64,000 nt of DNA from Callaeas wilsoni (GCA_013398955.1 VWPU01009473.1:64565-128564), one strand, 5' to 3'; counted from the first letter of the stretch, positions 10,691-22,720 are shown. Made by a program: numbers and translations. Notes: generated from the sequence alone by a model not told the origin.

Positions 10691-13600
10691 CATCCCTGCC
10701 TGTCCTTGCCATCCTGTCTCTTCTGAAAAGCTTGTAGCACTTGAATGCATTGTTCCAGTTGTGTAACTCATCCCATCATGTTTCTGCAATAATCAGGATG
10801 ACATAATCAGGACAAGGAATACAATTTTTCCTTAAGTTCTAAGAACTCTGATTAATCAATTTATACTCTGTAAATGGTTAAGAATCTAAATACTTTAGGA
10901 TCATGGAAATTCATTTTATTGAGAAGATAAAGTATTTTTAACACAGAAAGCCAAATTAGCAAAAAAAAAAGAGTCTAATCAGATTCTAATTAAAACTAAA
11001 ATTAATAATGGTGGAAAATCTGAAGATCTAGTCAGTGTACCTGAATGGGTTTTTGACACTGTAAATCATATATCCAAGTGTTCTTAGCTTTGTCAAAACT
11101 GTCAAACTGAAACCTGGAATTTGGTGTACTGTAATTTTCTGAAACACCTGTGTTTGTCTGAGTAGTATCTGTACATATACCAATAGCTACATATGCATCT
11201 GTTTATGAAAATACAAGGAGTTTGTGGCTCTGGCTGTCCTGGGAAGAAAATGCATCTAAAAAAAAAAAATTAAAATTTTTACTTGGAGTTGTTCCATCAC
11301 AAATTGTTGTTTCACAGAAATGAAAGATAGTGTTTTCTGTGAGGATACAATTTCAGTTTCTATTTTACACCCAAAGTTTCAGTGACATTTTGCTTTGGAA
11401 TTTTATGCTATGACTGACACTGCTATCAAACTACCACTCCTGATAGTTTTGTTTAAAATAAAAGATCCATCTTTTCATCCCGGTACAAATCTCTGTGAGA
11501 GGTAATTTAGTACGCCTGTTATGCAAGAGTGACAAGCTCAAGGATTTGAGTAGTATAAGTGAAACCTCCTGAATCAATATTCTTGAAATAACACCACCAT
11601 TCTATATTCTCTAATGCAGGATCATTTCAGATCCTTAATCTGGATTTACATTTAGAGGGACATATCTGCATATTTCAGAATGAACAGAGGCGAGAGGATA
11701 AAATGGGCAAATGTAAATTTACCTACATATTTCTTCTGATTTGGAGATTTCTTTGGCCTTGGTGGCCTACATAATTTATGTATTTTTATATTACATACAT
11801 AGTACAATTTCTATATTATTTTCACTATTCAGTGGTCCTCCATTTCCTTGTACCCTCATTTCTGTCACTTATTTCACACTTTCTGTTTGAAACTGTAAAA
11901 GGACATTCCATTGTCCCTAAGACTAAGAATGCAAATCCACCCTGCAGCTGTTCCTTGGCTTCTTGGTGTCATTTTTTCAGTTTGCTTCTGTGGGGTCAGA
12001 GGTGCAATTCTCCTCAGGAATGTAAAAATGATGATCGTGTACACAGACATTTATTCTTTGCTAAAGAAAGAATATGGACCAGTATGAACATTTTTTTAAT
12101 CTTAAGGTTCTTATATGCATATAGGTCCTTAAAATTGTCCCAATACACTAGAACGATGAAAACATTGACATGTTTGTGCCTTACAATCTGATTGCTTTAA
12201 AGTCTGAATAGCTAATGAAGACTGCAGAGCAGCTACTGGCGTTTTGAGAAATTACTTTGGGAAAAGATCATAAAAATGACTAAAGAAGAGAGTAAAATAA
12301 AACTGTAGTGCCGTTTCAAGCTGGTATAAAATTGTTTCTGTTCTCTGTGTGTGCTTTGTAGATAGATTCTATGAACAAAGAAATGTTTTACTGAGAGAGG
12401 TAAAAGGAGGGGGATGGAGCTAATTTCCTTATTTTTGTTCACATCTATGGTCCATTTTGGTACTACATCTATGCAGTGGTCATTTATTAGCATTTATATA
12501 GCTTGCTGTTTCAAAACATCTTGTGGTCAGTCATTGGATTTAACAAGAGCAGAGCCATTTTTTGCTTTGAATTCTTCCATTACACCTAAAGATTTGTTTG
12601 AAACATTGAACAGTGGAAAATGCAGTTTGAAAATTAACAAAAGAATTTGCTTTATGTTTGTTAAGTGCTTGAAGAATGCATTAGATGACGACAAGAAAAG
12701 AGAAAAACCTGAGATATTTCCCTGAAAGTTTGCCACTAACAAAAGACAAAAAGGCAGTACAATTTAAAATATTATAAAACCACAGAGTATATTCAAATTC
12801 ATTCCTAACTGCAATTTAATAATATGTTTCAGTAAAAGACTGGCAGGAATAAAAGATTCAGTGATTTATCTGTTTCCCAATGAAAGTAGAACAGAATTAT
12901 CTGGCATTTTCTTTCTGGATTATTGATGGTGAATAATTATATTTCAATTTAGTTGTTGTGTAGTCTACTTGTTGCAATTACATTCTATACATTTTATTTA
13001 AATTCTGTCATAATTTGATCCTGTGGAACAGTGATTACATTATTAATAAAGGTCCTCCATTTCTCCTTCATTACACATCATAACTTTCTCTGTAGGTTTT
13101 GAAAAATGCTAACATCTGAAAGAAAAGAGAAAATAATGCAACATTTATTTTAAAGTGATTATTATTATTTGTATTTTATTTAAATAGCAGACATTCCTGG
13201 TGTTAAAACAGAAGTGATTTCTGACATAGAACCATATATAGACATCATCATGTTTTACGGCAATCCACATGCATGGGAGAAAGAAAAGCTAGAAAAGTAA
13301 AAAGGATAAGATTTGACCTGTTCGCTTCTTCAAAACTAAGATACTTCAATGACTTTCATCTTATTCTCTATATAAAGCAGCTATGGGCTTAGGTGCACTT
13401 GAGAAAATATGTGGAAGAACTTCTTGAATTATTACAGGACATTTCACTTAAACATCATTGCAAAGTTCTGGAGAAATTTAAGGATAGAAGTAAATAAATA
13501 AACAAATAAATAAATAAATAAATAAATACCTATCTGCCTCTCTTGAAAAAAAAAAAAACCAAAAACACGAGAATTGGAAATCTGGAAAATTGAAGGGAAT

Positions 13601-14912
13601 TTGCTTTACAGAAGACTTGAGAGAAAATATATTTCCATCTAGAGATTATAGTTCAGTACATTAGCCTATTGAAATAATACATGACAAAAATAGCTGAAAA
13701 ATTTTTAGAATGACAAGTTCAGAGCCAAAAGCTAAACTTGACCGTGATTACAGAGAGCTATAAATCCACCAGATTACTTCAAGAGAGAGTTTTGGTGACA
13801 AGGGATTTCTTCATAATTTCCTCTTGAGTTATACAAGATAATGGTGCTTAAGACTTTTGGTTTGCCTATTCTGATGCAAAAGACAGAAACGGAAAGTATA
13901 CAGAAATAAAACTTTCTGAAAATACTCCACAATGAAGTGCACTGAGTAGAATAACAGCAATTTTTTCTGTACCAAAGGCTCCTAATCATGAAAAGCTATA
14001 TGAAGTTATGTCAAGTATCATTGCTTGGGTTTGTGTTCGGGAAGAAATATTATTTTAGATCAACCTTATTTCTTGACATGCTGTATGAAACAGCAATGAC
14101 ATGAAGCACTGAGATAAGAGTATGAGAGAGTACAATAGAGAAAGATTTGAAAAGAATGCATTTATGTAAAATCTACTTGTTATTTAACAAGGTCAGAAGT
14201 GTGTCTACAGATTCCCAGAGCCACGCATCTCAGCAGGATAAAAAGTCAACATCAATGATATATTGCCAAAGATTTTTGTTTTTTCTAAAGTTACTTGCAA
14301 CAGTATACGAGATAGAAAGAAGACAGGAATTTTAATCCTTAATTAGTCACTACATACTGTTGTCCTTCCTCACTAAATCTGTTTATTAGTTAATTTAAAA
14401 CTCACTGTGCAAAACTGACTCAAAATAATTTGTTTTGTTTATGCCACTTAACAGAAAACTTGAGTGGGAATACTATGTTAAATTTATAAAAATTTTTCCA
14501 AAATGGCTGAAAAGTCATATCTTCCAGAATACTTAAGTTCTAAGTGAACAATTTTTCAGTTGGAGTTCTGTGTAGAAATATAGTGGAAAATATTGTCATC
14601 AATCTAGTAAAGGGTAACGGATTTCTTTAGCACCCACATATCTAAGGCCAGATTTTACAACTATTAGACAACTAGTTATACTGATCGGCTGCCATAAAGA
14701 TTTCCAGAACATGGCTATCTTGTTTAGGTACTTCTGAAAATCAACAGCTTTGGTACCTAATTACTTCAGAAGCAGTATTTGTAACTTAGAATTTAGGATT
14801 CTGTAAATTTCATAAGTATGTGTACCTGAACCACTGGCCTGTAAAACAGTAGAATATTTATCTGAGAAATTTTGACAGTATTACAGAGAATATGTAGCAT
14901 CCAGTAACATTG
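10691..14912. other. A+T-rich unique sequence, no gene seen
   Basis: No mobile element was recognised. Frames at 11778-12191 (137 codons, phenylalanine- and leucine-rich) and 12414-12725 (103 codons) have the composition expected of chance frames in A+T-rich DNA, with no motif, splice context or upstream signal. Contains the (AAAT)n array listed separately. Confidence 0.5.
13491..13529 (+). repeat. (TAAA)n tetranucleotide microsatellite
   Basis: About ten TAAA units with one AAC interruption near 13502, followed after 20 bases by a 13-base A-run. Likely length-polymorphic. Confidence 0.95.
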
Positions 14913-15517
14913 TCAAATCATATCCTGGGCTGCATCCAAAGCAGTGAGGCCAGCAGGGAGAGGGAGAGGATTCTGCCCCTCTGCTTTGCTGAGAGCCCAC
15001 CTGCAGTGCTGCATCCAGCTCTGGGGTCTGCAGCACAGGAAGGACACGGACCTGCTGGAGTGAGTGCAGAGGAGAGGCCACCAAGATGATCAGAGGGATG
15101 GAGAACCTCTCGTGTGGGAAAAGGCTGAGAGAAGTTGTGTTGTTCAGCCTGGAAAAGAGAAGGCTTCAGGGTGACCTAATTGTAGCCATCCAAAACCTAA
15201 AGGAAGCTTGCAGGAAAGACAGGGAGAGACGGTTTACAAGGGTATGTAATCAGAGGGAAGGGAGAATGGGTTCAAATCGAAAGAGAGTGTATTTCGATTG
15301 GATATTAGGAGAAAATTCTCTCCTGTGAGGGTGGTGAAGCACTTGCACAAGTTGCCCAGTAGGGTTGTGGATGACCCATCCATGGAGGTGTTCAAGACCA
15401 GGTTGAATGAGGATTTGAGCAACCTGGTCTAACTGAAGATGTCTCTGCACACAGCAGGAGAGTTGGAGCTAGATGATTTTCAAGGCCACTTTGAACCTAG
15501 ACCATTTTATGGTTCTA
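14913..15517 (+). mobile_element. 5'-truncated CR1 LINE (ORF2 end plus 3' UTR)
   Basis: About 600 bp colinear with the 3' part of CR1. It starts in ORF2 at 'ATCCTGGGCTGCATCCAAAG', passes 'GATGATCAGAGGGATGGAG' and 'GGTTGAATGAGGATTTGAG', and ends at a worn tail, 'TTTTATGGTTCTAC'. The ORF2 C-terminal reading is broken (see the separate entry). CR1 moves by target-primed reverse transcription and most copies are 5'-truncated like this one. Confidence 0.93.
14921..15400 (+). pseudogene. CR1 ORF2 C-terminal remnant (reverse-transcriptase polyprotein end)
   Basis: The conserved CR1 ORF2 tail is visible in pieces. 'ILGCIQSS' lies near the start, and the block 'LSCGKRLREVVLFSLEKRR' to 'GDLIVAIQNLKEA' is at 15107-15210 in the frame opening at 15086. 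The frame shifts between pieces, and a TGA at 15061-15063 stands where CR1 has CGA, a CpG-to-TpG change. This is the region after the reverse-transcriptase domain, so it would not encode an enzyme even if intact. Clearly dead. Confidence 0.85.
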
Positions 15518-18500
15518 CCACTCAAATAACAGTTTTATTTTTCAAATATATAGTAAACATAGATTTTTTCAGGATGTATTTCTGTGTGGATAGCATTAAA
15601 AAGTTTAGAAAGCTCACAAAATATTCAACTCTTGCTGCAGACACAGTAGCTTTTAATGATATAATAACCAGTTTAACCATATTTTTTTCAATTTTTTCAT
15701 ATTGTACATGACATTCTCATTTTCCTTCTTATCAAATCTGGCAATTTTTGATTGATGCCATTCCTTTCTCAGCTGCAAATGTAGAGCAGCTAAAAATAAG
15801 ACAGTAGAAGTAGTTGCAGCTTTCACATTGATCTAAATCAAAGCTAAGTTTTACTGATTATAACACTAAAATAAATAGGATGCAAGGTTGAAATTTATCA
15901 CAAAGACATATCTACAAATGGCTGTTATATACATAAAAAGTATGAGTGCCTCATTCAAACCAGAGTAGTGAGTACTTCAGAATGCTTACTCTCCTTTAAG
16001 TGCACATATTATGTATGCTATAGGATGTCTTCATGGTCTACTGAACCAGTATGTATCACAGCTATTAAAAGGAATATTTTATGTATTTATTTGACAAAAC
16101 AAAACAGACACCAGGAAGCCATTCCAGACTGTATTCGTTCATATGCCATTTTATATGGCCTTTAACCAGTAGGCTGGAATAGCTCTTTAGGAGCTGTTTT
16201 GGTTAATCAGGACATTACACATTAAAGATAACGCCTCCTTGATAAAACTCTGCATTAATATTCTAAAGGGAATGTACTGCCTCTGTAGCCCATTTTAAAT
16301 TGGCTTTTTATATACTGTACAGAGTGTTGTATGCAGCTAGCTCAAATTTAATTCTAGTTCTAGAGGCTATGTTTTTTTGACAAGTGAAATCTTTGGAATT
16401 TAAAATCACATGTTATACATATCTTTATTGTCTTCAATTTGTCTAATATAACTGAAGAACAGTTCAGTTTGAAATCAGTATGATGTCTTTTGACAATAGA
16501 TCTATTCCAGTTGCACCTCTTGTCACAGAAGGAAGGATTATTACACGCCAGTTAATTTTATAACAGAAGTGGTACAGAATAGTGTGATCAAATAAATTTC
16601 ACTGCACTTAAAATTTGTCTGTATATTTTATGTAGCAGTAATACCTTCTCTCATGAATATTATATGTACTTGACAAATTAGCAAGTAAGACTAAGGTGAA
16701 ATCTGCATATTTGTATAGATGGAAAACATTAAATCCATTCCCATGAATGCCTGAAAGCAATCAAGTTTCCTCATTTGTTGAATGTGCATTACTAGTTTCT
16801 TCTTGCTGGGGATGAATAGTCCAGGAACATTCTCTTACCTTTACTTTTTTTTCAGGAAATAAACAGCAAAATTGAGTATGCGTGGAAACCCTCTAAACTG
16901 TAGCATCTTCCTAGTCATATATTATCCACATAATATAACTTCCATTACCTTGTTTCTCTTTCAATTCTGTTTCCAATGAATGTTTTGCAACTTAAATAAA
17001 TATGCTTTTACATACACATAAATATCCCTTTCAATTTGTTAAAATAGTCTCCCTCATGTGGCAAATCTTACCAAAATATTTTGAAACAAACAGCACTCCT
17101 CCTTAAAATTGGTTTTTAAGCAAAACAAATCAAACCCAGAAACAGTGACAGACTCTCAATGACACACGGAGAATAGTAATATTCTTTATGGAAGAAGATA
17201 TAGAGTAACCATTAAGCTTGTGTTTATAATGAAATTCCATTTCAAGGTGAACAAAGTGATCATCTAAATAAATGCCACTGAACATTTTACTCTCCTGAAG
17301 CACTACACAATGAAATGGGCCAGCCTTTGATTACACAAATGTCCAAGGCAAAACACCCATCAACTAAAAAAAAACCAATCCCATAACATCAAAGTGAAGG
17401 AGAAACGCTTTGTGCTAGGCTTGTTTGGGATTGGTTCATTTTTGGGTTATTTTGAGGGAGAGGGTGGTGATGTCAGTGTAGTTGCTTAATTTTCCATTTC
17501 GCCCATTCTTCTTTTGTTCCAGACTATTCCAGATCCTACACTGAGAGGGTGTTTTTTTCTTCCACAAGTGCACAACTAAAGCTTTGAGCACTCAGTTGCT
17601 ATGGAAACAAAAAAGACAGAAATAGTTTATGTATTTCAAAAGCTGTCAGCCTATATGCTGTGGATTTTGATAACTAAACCTAAACATGAACCATGTTTTT
17701 TAAAAACCATTGTGACATTTATTATCATGCATGACTGTTTCTAGGGAAAATAAGGACCCTTTTTGTTTAGCTTTTTGCCCATCAGTTTTATAAATATTTG
17801 GGATTTCAGAACTAATTTTTGTTCTTAATTGGTATTTAGCAAACGAGAGTGGAGACAAACATACAGTGAGCTGGCAAACATTGCAGTTTTTTTCCATGGT
17901 TAAAATAAAGCAAATTGCAGCAATTCAAGGAAAGACACATTGAGAAAGACATCTTTTAATGCTTACAAATATATGCTCAGCTTCCTTAAGAAAGTTTTAA
18001 GAAGAATGAAGAAATGCTGTCTTTTCTGCAAGATATAGCAACAAAACAATTTCTATGTGCCTTTCTAAGTCTTAGAGTTGCTTCTACACAAAATCCGGAT
18101 ATTTTCTGAACTGAAAAATCCTTCTCTGGGGGCTCAATTTTACTAGAAACTAAAAGTGTCCATTCTATTCCTGTTCTTCAGGAAATTCTGATGGTCCTAA
18201 AATTAAGGTTTCCATAACAGAGTCTTTTTATCAGAATGTAATGATCCAGTTAAAGGAACCAAGACCATTACACAATACTAACTTTCTTAATAGTGCACCA
18301 AGATGAAGGTCTGTAACCAGTACAAAACTCGTTTTCCCAGAATGTATCACAGAACAGCTCAGTCTCAAATATAGCTAAAAAAATTATCACTCATAAAGCA
18401 TTTTCTTTTTCTTCTACAGGGAGGAGGGGAGAATAAAATTATGTCAGAATATTTTTTAATTTGGTACTTTTGCACACAACCTTTCTCTTTTGTATCCACA

Positions 18501-20676
18501 GTTTCTGAAACCATAAACAAGCCTGTGATTCTAAAGATAATGATAGAAGGTATTTAATAGTGATAGTTGCTCTTCAAAATCAAATATTCTGGACTCACTG
18601 CTGACATGTTCCCTTTCACTACCTCAAAAGTACAATAAAATGGGTTTTTTACAATACAAGCAGGATGTCAGGAGTGCTTATAAAATAATTTCATTCACTT
18701 TGCCATTTAGAAGGGAGACAGAGACGTGGAGTTGATTAAACAGAACAATTTTTATTTTCCTAGGAATGAGATATCTAAATATTTATTTATGTAACTGATT
18801 TCTCAAATTTAAGTCTGTTCAGGCCTGAAAACTCATTCTGAACCTAAATAAAAATATTTATCCTGAACCATAGAGCATTTTAATTTATGTTAATTATATA
18901 TTAATTTAATAACCATAATGCAAAAAAGGGAGTATTCTGCAATAGTCTAAAGAATTTGGTAGTCTAAACCATGTAGACATCATTGTCAGGCTAATAATTT
19001 TTAAAGATATTTTATTTTGAGGTATATAAGGGCAAAAATTTCATACAAACCTCAGTGTGGAACATTTTGTTTGTGAAAGCATTAGAACACCAACCTGGCA
19101 ATCTGGTTTATTACAATAAGAACCATGGTGGTTGCTATATCCTTTGTCAAATAGTATTACGGCACGATATAAAAATTTTCTGATTGAGGAAAATTATTGA
19201 AACACCATCAAACACTAGTTCACTGGGTTCCCTTGTAATTAACCTGCAATGCCATCAGTCAGGGCTGAAGTCTTGGATCCACTGAAGTAGATTAGATAAA
19301 TCAAATTGTATCACCTTAGAGGAGACCAGAACTGTACCCTCAAGCTCAGCCATTGGCTCTGTCACATGATCTTAGGCAAATTAAAGTCACTATCCATTAA
19401 ATAATAACTCCGATTTCCCACCTCTTTGCCCGGAGTCAAAGGGAAATATTCTAGGTCATATTGTTAATAATCTTTTTATTACTCGGCATTTTATATGCCA
19501 TCACAACTAGAGATTACGAAGAACTAGGATAGTCTCAAGGGAAACTGGCTTGTTTACATGCAGTATATTCTACAGGTTTCAGTAGAAAAGGACACAGACT
19601 TCAGTATACTTAGAAATATATGTCACAAACAGAAGAAAATTTAAAAAGTGGTTCTTAGATTTTGGGCTCCCAACTAAAATGAAGGAAAAAATCTTCAGAA
19701 CATAATCATATTCAAGTTTAAAAGGTACACAAGGTGCACAGAAAGGGAAAAAAAATCTATTTATACAGATTAATTGCTCCCTCAATATCACTGAATTTTC
19801 CTCATGTATTTCAGACCTCAGGCAAGATAGTGTTACAAAATATCTGTGAGAAATAAAGCATCCTGAAGACAATAAGGGGTGAGGCAGACGAGTTCTTATA
19901 AGTACTGAGAGAGCTAATACCTAGATTAATTTAACAAAACCAAGTGAACAAAGGAATAGAAAGTGAGCTGTCTTTCAAATCAGATTTATCAGAAAGAATA
20001 TCCTTATCATTCTGTTCCAGTCCTACCAATAATCATGAGGGAGTGAAAACAAAAACTAATCAGGGCACCGTGGTGTGTTACTCACAAGCTCATAACTGGC
20101 AGTAAAATTGAAAGGACTGTGTCTGCTGTGGTGAATAATTTCTACACTGAGGCCCAGAACAGACACATCTCGTCATTTGTAACATCTGCCTCAAAAACCC
20201 TGAGCCAAAATAAGCTAGTTAGAAAGTTACATTTCCTCCTTTTACTCCAAGAAATTTGGCTTTAAAGAGCCTGCAGGGATTCTATATTTTGAGAAAATTT
20301 TCTAAAACAGATAAAATGTGTGAACTAGAACATAAAATGAAATTTGTGCATCTGTTCTAATTCTAGAAAAATGTAATCGTGAGATATTATAGCATGCAAC
20401 ATAATCGTGCATGTATACATAGGTACATATACACATGTAGGTGCTAACTGGAAATTAGGCCCTTGATTTTATGGAAATTGATTATTTTTATAAACACTAG
20501 AAATATCACCTAGAAATTTATAAAATTTAAAAACCCCTCAAATTATAATCCAAATGTAACTCAATGAAAGAGGCTCAGGTAGGCTTGGAATTTGAATCAT
20601 CAGATAAGATATGCAGCAAGAGCTCCTTTGTCACCTCTCAGACAATGATTATGCTGTTTTTGCAAAACTAACCAGA
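15518..20676. other. A+T-rich unique sequence, no gene seen
   Basis: No element or gene recognised. The part from about 16110 to 16350 has less low-complexity composition, with TAAT-type motifs, and might be conserved non-coding DNA, but this cannot be judged from one sequence. Frames (for example 19579-19872 minus, 97 codons) carry no recognisable domain. Confidence 0.5.
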
Positions 20677-20889
20677 TCCCTCCCTCCCTCCCTTCCCTCC
20701 TTCCTTCCTTCCTTCCTCCCTCCCTCCCTCCCTCTCTCCCCCCCCCCCCCCCTCTCCCCCTCCCTCCCCCCCCCCCCCTCCCCCCCCCCCCCCCTCCCCC
20801 CCTCCCCTCCCCCCCCCCCCCCCCCCCTCTCCTCCCTTTCTTCCTTCCTTCCTTCCTTCCTTCCTCCCTCCCTCCATCCCTCTCTCCAT
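20677..20889 (+). repeat. Long pyrimidine tract: (CCCT)n, (CCTT)n and poly-C
   Basis: An uninterrupted pyrimidine run of 198 bases (20677-20874), then 'ATCCCTCTCTCCATC'. Organisation: CCCT units, CCTT units, CCCT units, a central C-rich core with C-runs of 15, 13, 15, 7, 4 and 19 (20738-20827), then CCTT and CCCT units again. The minus strand is therefore G-rich with many runs of four or more G and can form G-quadruplexes; the + strand can form i-motif or triplex DNA. The proline- or glycine-rich frames across it are artefacts. C-run lengths may be affected by sequencing error. Confidence 0.95.
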
Positions 20890-21514
20890 CTTGGATGTTG
20901 CTGATACATGTGCACTAAACTCTCAGAAAGCTTCACTGTCTCTTTATACAATCCTTTTCCATGAATAAAGGCAAGTTTTTGGACTGAAGAAGTGACGAGA
21001 CATAATTTCCTTTTGTGTAAACAATGTTGCGACACTCAGATCTGAGTTTTTTATCCAAGCTTTAAGAAAAATACAAATTGCTAACCTGCCCTTAAGAAAG
21101 AAGCTACTTTAAGCATATGGTACTGATTTTGTGTCTTCATCAGCACCAATTGCTACAGCTTTTATGTGATCTGGTGTACTTTGCTTGTTACATCATAAGT
21201 TAGACTATATAAATTTGATTCTAGGACACTCTTACTGTAATTTGATATATTCACTGTATAACTAAGACTTTCAGATTGAAAACATGGTTCTGAATTCTCC
21301 TAGAGTCTTAAAGAATTGCATTTTCATTTAGTAAGATGCCATTTTTTTCAAAAAGCCATATATAATTATAGAGCTGAAAAGAATTTCTTAAAAAGTTGTA
21401 ATATCTATAACAGTAAGAGGCAGTTTCCCCAGCCTGCAAGGTGAAGTTATTCTACAAAGCTTTCCTCTTATTCTGCTACAAATGTAGAAAGGGCTCAAGC
21501 ATATTAGTAACACC
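20890..21514. other. Unique sequence between pyrimidine tract and LTR
   Basis: About 600 bp of ordinary A+T-rich DNA. No element, RNA gene or protein-like frame seen. Confidence 0.5.
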
Positions 21515-21580
21515 TGTGATGCCTTGTAGAGGCTGACCTGGAACAGAGGCTGGACAGAGTGAAAGGATAAAGGGTAGGGA

Positions 21581-21586
21581 TTTATT
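21581..21586 (-). terminator. Canonical poly(A) signal AATAAA of the LTR
   Basis: TTTATT on the + strand is AATAAA on the minus strand, in the position expected at the R/U5 part of the LTR. It could also polyadenylate transcripts that enter from the putative exons at 22.0-22.5 kb on the same strand. Confidence 0.6.
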
Positions 21587-21690
21587 GAAAGGCCTTCACA
21601 GGGCACACCTTGGGCAGTGCAGGAGTGTCACAGAGACTACACCCAAGATGGACACAGTCACATGTTTTTCGGACAGATGTAAGTTTTGTC

Positions 21691-21700
21691 TATTTAAATA
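21691..21700 (-). promoter_or_regulatory. LTR TATA-like box
   Basis: Palindromic TATTTAAATA lies about 270 bases inside the U3 end and 105 bases upstream of AATAAA on the minus strand. Position and composition fit an LTR core promoter; activity unknown. Confidence 0.45.
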
Positions 21701-22014
21701 GTAGAAGTTAATTGTCCAATTACAGCTTCAGGCAGTGGAGTCCCATTCTCTTTGTTTGCTTCCCCCCAACTCACTTTTGTTCACATCTCTCAGGGCCTGA
21801 GACAGTGAGGTGTCCTTGGTTCTCAGGCCTAGAGAGGAATTGTTGTATCTGACAAAAATAGGAAAAGCAGTAGCTAACGCTCTGTATGGAGTTCAGAGTT
21901 ATACACTAAAGAATTGCAGGATTGCAAATATCTGAAAATATGAAAGTTAAAATCCTAAGGCATCACCTGCACATGGCATCAATAATGTTAATGATGTTTA
22001 TGTTGCAGGCATGA

Positions 22015-22252
22015 TTAGGCCTTTTGGCTGAAATTGGCAATCTGGAGAGGCAAATCATCTGGCTTGACTTTTATGGAGGTGTCTCGGGAACTGTTTACAG
22101 GGCAGATGAACTGTGTCTGCAGCAGCGGCTGCTGCTCGGTCCCCTCCGTGGACACCAGATAAGAACAGTAAAAGGTCACCCTCAGAGACATAACACAGTG
22201 ACGAGACCCTTTGTCTAAAACCACCTCTACCTCTTCTTTCATCTTAAGTAGC
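22015..22252 (-). pseudogene. Unidentified protein-like block, possible terminal exon or decayed gene copy (block B)
   Basis: A minus-strand frame of 75 codons from the ATG at 22240-22242 to a stop at 22015-22017. It lies in a patch clearly richer in G+C than its surroundings. The translation has balanced composition and alternating hydrophobic/polar residues like beta strands (for example 'VMSLRVTFYCSYLVS'), unlike chance frames nearby. An AG at 22253-22254 (TGACTAAG before it) would serve as an acceptor and set the phase G|CTA. The frame is closed upstream of that by a TGA. I do not recognise the family. It ends 48 bp before the minus-strand LTR. Alternatives: a retrocopy fragment, internal sequence of an unknown retroelement, or chance. 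Confidence 0.3.
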
Positions 22253-22353
22253 CTTAGTCACTAAACTGTTTCAATTAGAAGTAAAGCAATAAACAAACTT
22301 CCTCAGAACTTCAGCTCTAGGCTTCTAGTGTGATTACTAAAACTCAGCACCAC

Positions 22354-22479
22354 CATCTGCTGTCTCGTATAGCTGTGCCATGCAGCAGCTGAGCACTCTT
22401 CTGCGGGTGAATGTAGAACATCTTCTTAAAGGCCAGGAGATCCAGCTGATGGAAGAGCAGTGAGTTATAGGCTGATGAC
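22354..22479 (-). pseudogene. Unidentified protein-like block, possible internal exon (block A)
   Basis: A minus-strand segment of 126 bases that is open from a good acceptor-like site: a pyrimidine-rich stretch ending in 'CATACCCTTCAG' at 22480. It encodes an amphipathic helix-like stretch (around 'LLFHQLDLLAFKKMF') and a following 'HPQKSAQLL'. The proposed donor is weak: ATG|GTGGTG at 22354/22353. The gap to block B would be a 101-bp intron, and the reading phases agree (2 bases here, 1 base there). Without splicing the frame stops 6 bases beyond the donor (TGA). On the + strand the same DNA is also open (22341-22463), which weakens the case. Function unknown. Confidence 0.28.
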
Positions 22480-22577
22480 CTGAAGGGTATGAGATATGAA
22501 AATATACAAATATTGATACGCAAGGCTTTATCTTGTTGTGTAGACCACTTTAGAGACTTTATGCAATAGTAAATAAT

Positions 22578-22720
22578 ATCACAGAATCACAGAACCATTT
22601 AGGTTGAAAAGACCTCTAAGACCAATGAGGCCAACCTTTGACCAATCACCACCATGGCACAGTGCCACGTCCAGTTGTTTGCTGAACACCTCCAGGGACA
22701 GTAACTCCATCACCTCCACA
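22578..22720 (-). mobile_element. CR1 LINE 3'-end fragment (antisense)
   Basis: It begins 'ATCACAGAATCACAGAACCA' (CR1 tail units reversed), then 'TTTAGGTTGAAAAGACCTCT' and 'AACACCTCCAGGGACAGTAA'. The wording of the block after the tail suggests a different CR1 subfamily from the copy at 10588. 5'-truncated, non-coding. Confidence 0.88.

Larger units (their letters stand above)
21515..21967 (-). mobile_element. Solo LTR of an avian endogenous retrovirus
   Basis: A 453-bp unit bounded by an inverted repeat: TGTGATGCCTT at the left and AAGGCATCACC at the right (10 of 11 complementary, with the final A of the expected CA end changed to C). Signals on the minus strand are in LTR order: a TATA-like TATTTAAATA (21691-21700) and a canonical AATAAA (21581-21586) about 105 bases downstream. 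I recognise conserved internal text of a passerine-type LTR ('CCTTGGGCAG', 'CCCAAGATGGAC', 'TCCAATTACAGCTTCAGGC'). No primer-binding site or polypurine tract borders it, so it is probably a solo LTR. No clean target-site duplication. Confidence 0.8.

Noticed and set aside
11778..12191. 137-codon plus-strand frame as a gene
   Set aside because: Composition is dominated by F, L, Y, S and H as expected from A+T-rich DNA read by chance. No domain, signal or splice context, and the region is not richer in G+C than its flanks.
15270..15285. 'GGGTTCAAATCGAAAG' as a tRNA T-arm
   Set aside because: It is CR1 sequence and has no cloverleaf context.
20611..21035. Proline-rich and glycine/arginine-rich frames over the pyrimidine tract
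   Set aside because: Pure translation of (CCCT)n/(CCTT)n and poly-C. No coding evidence.
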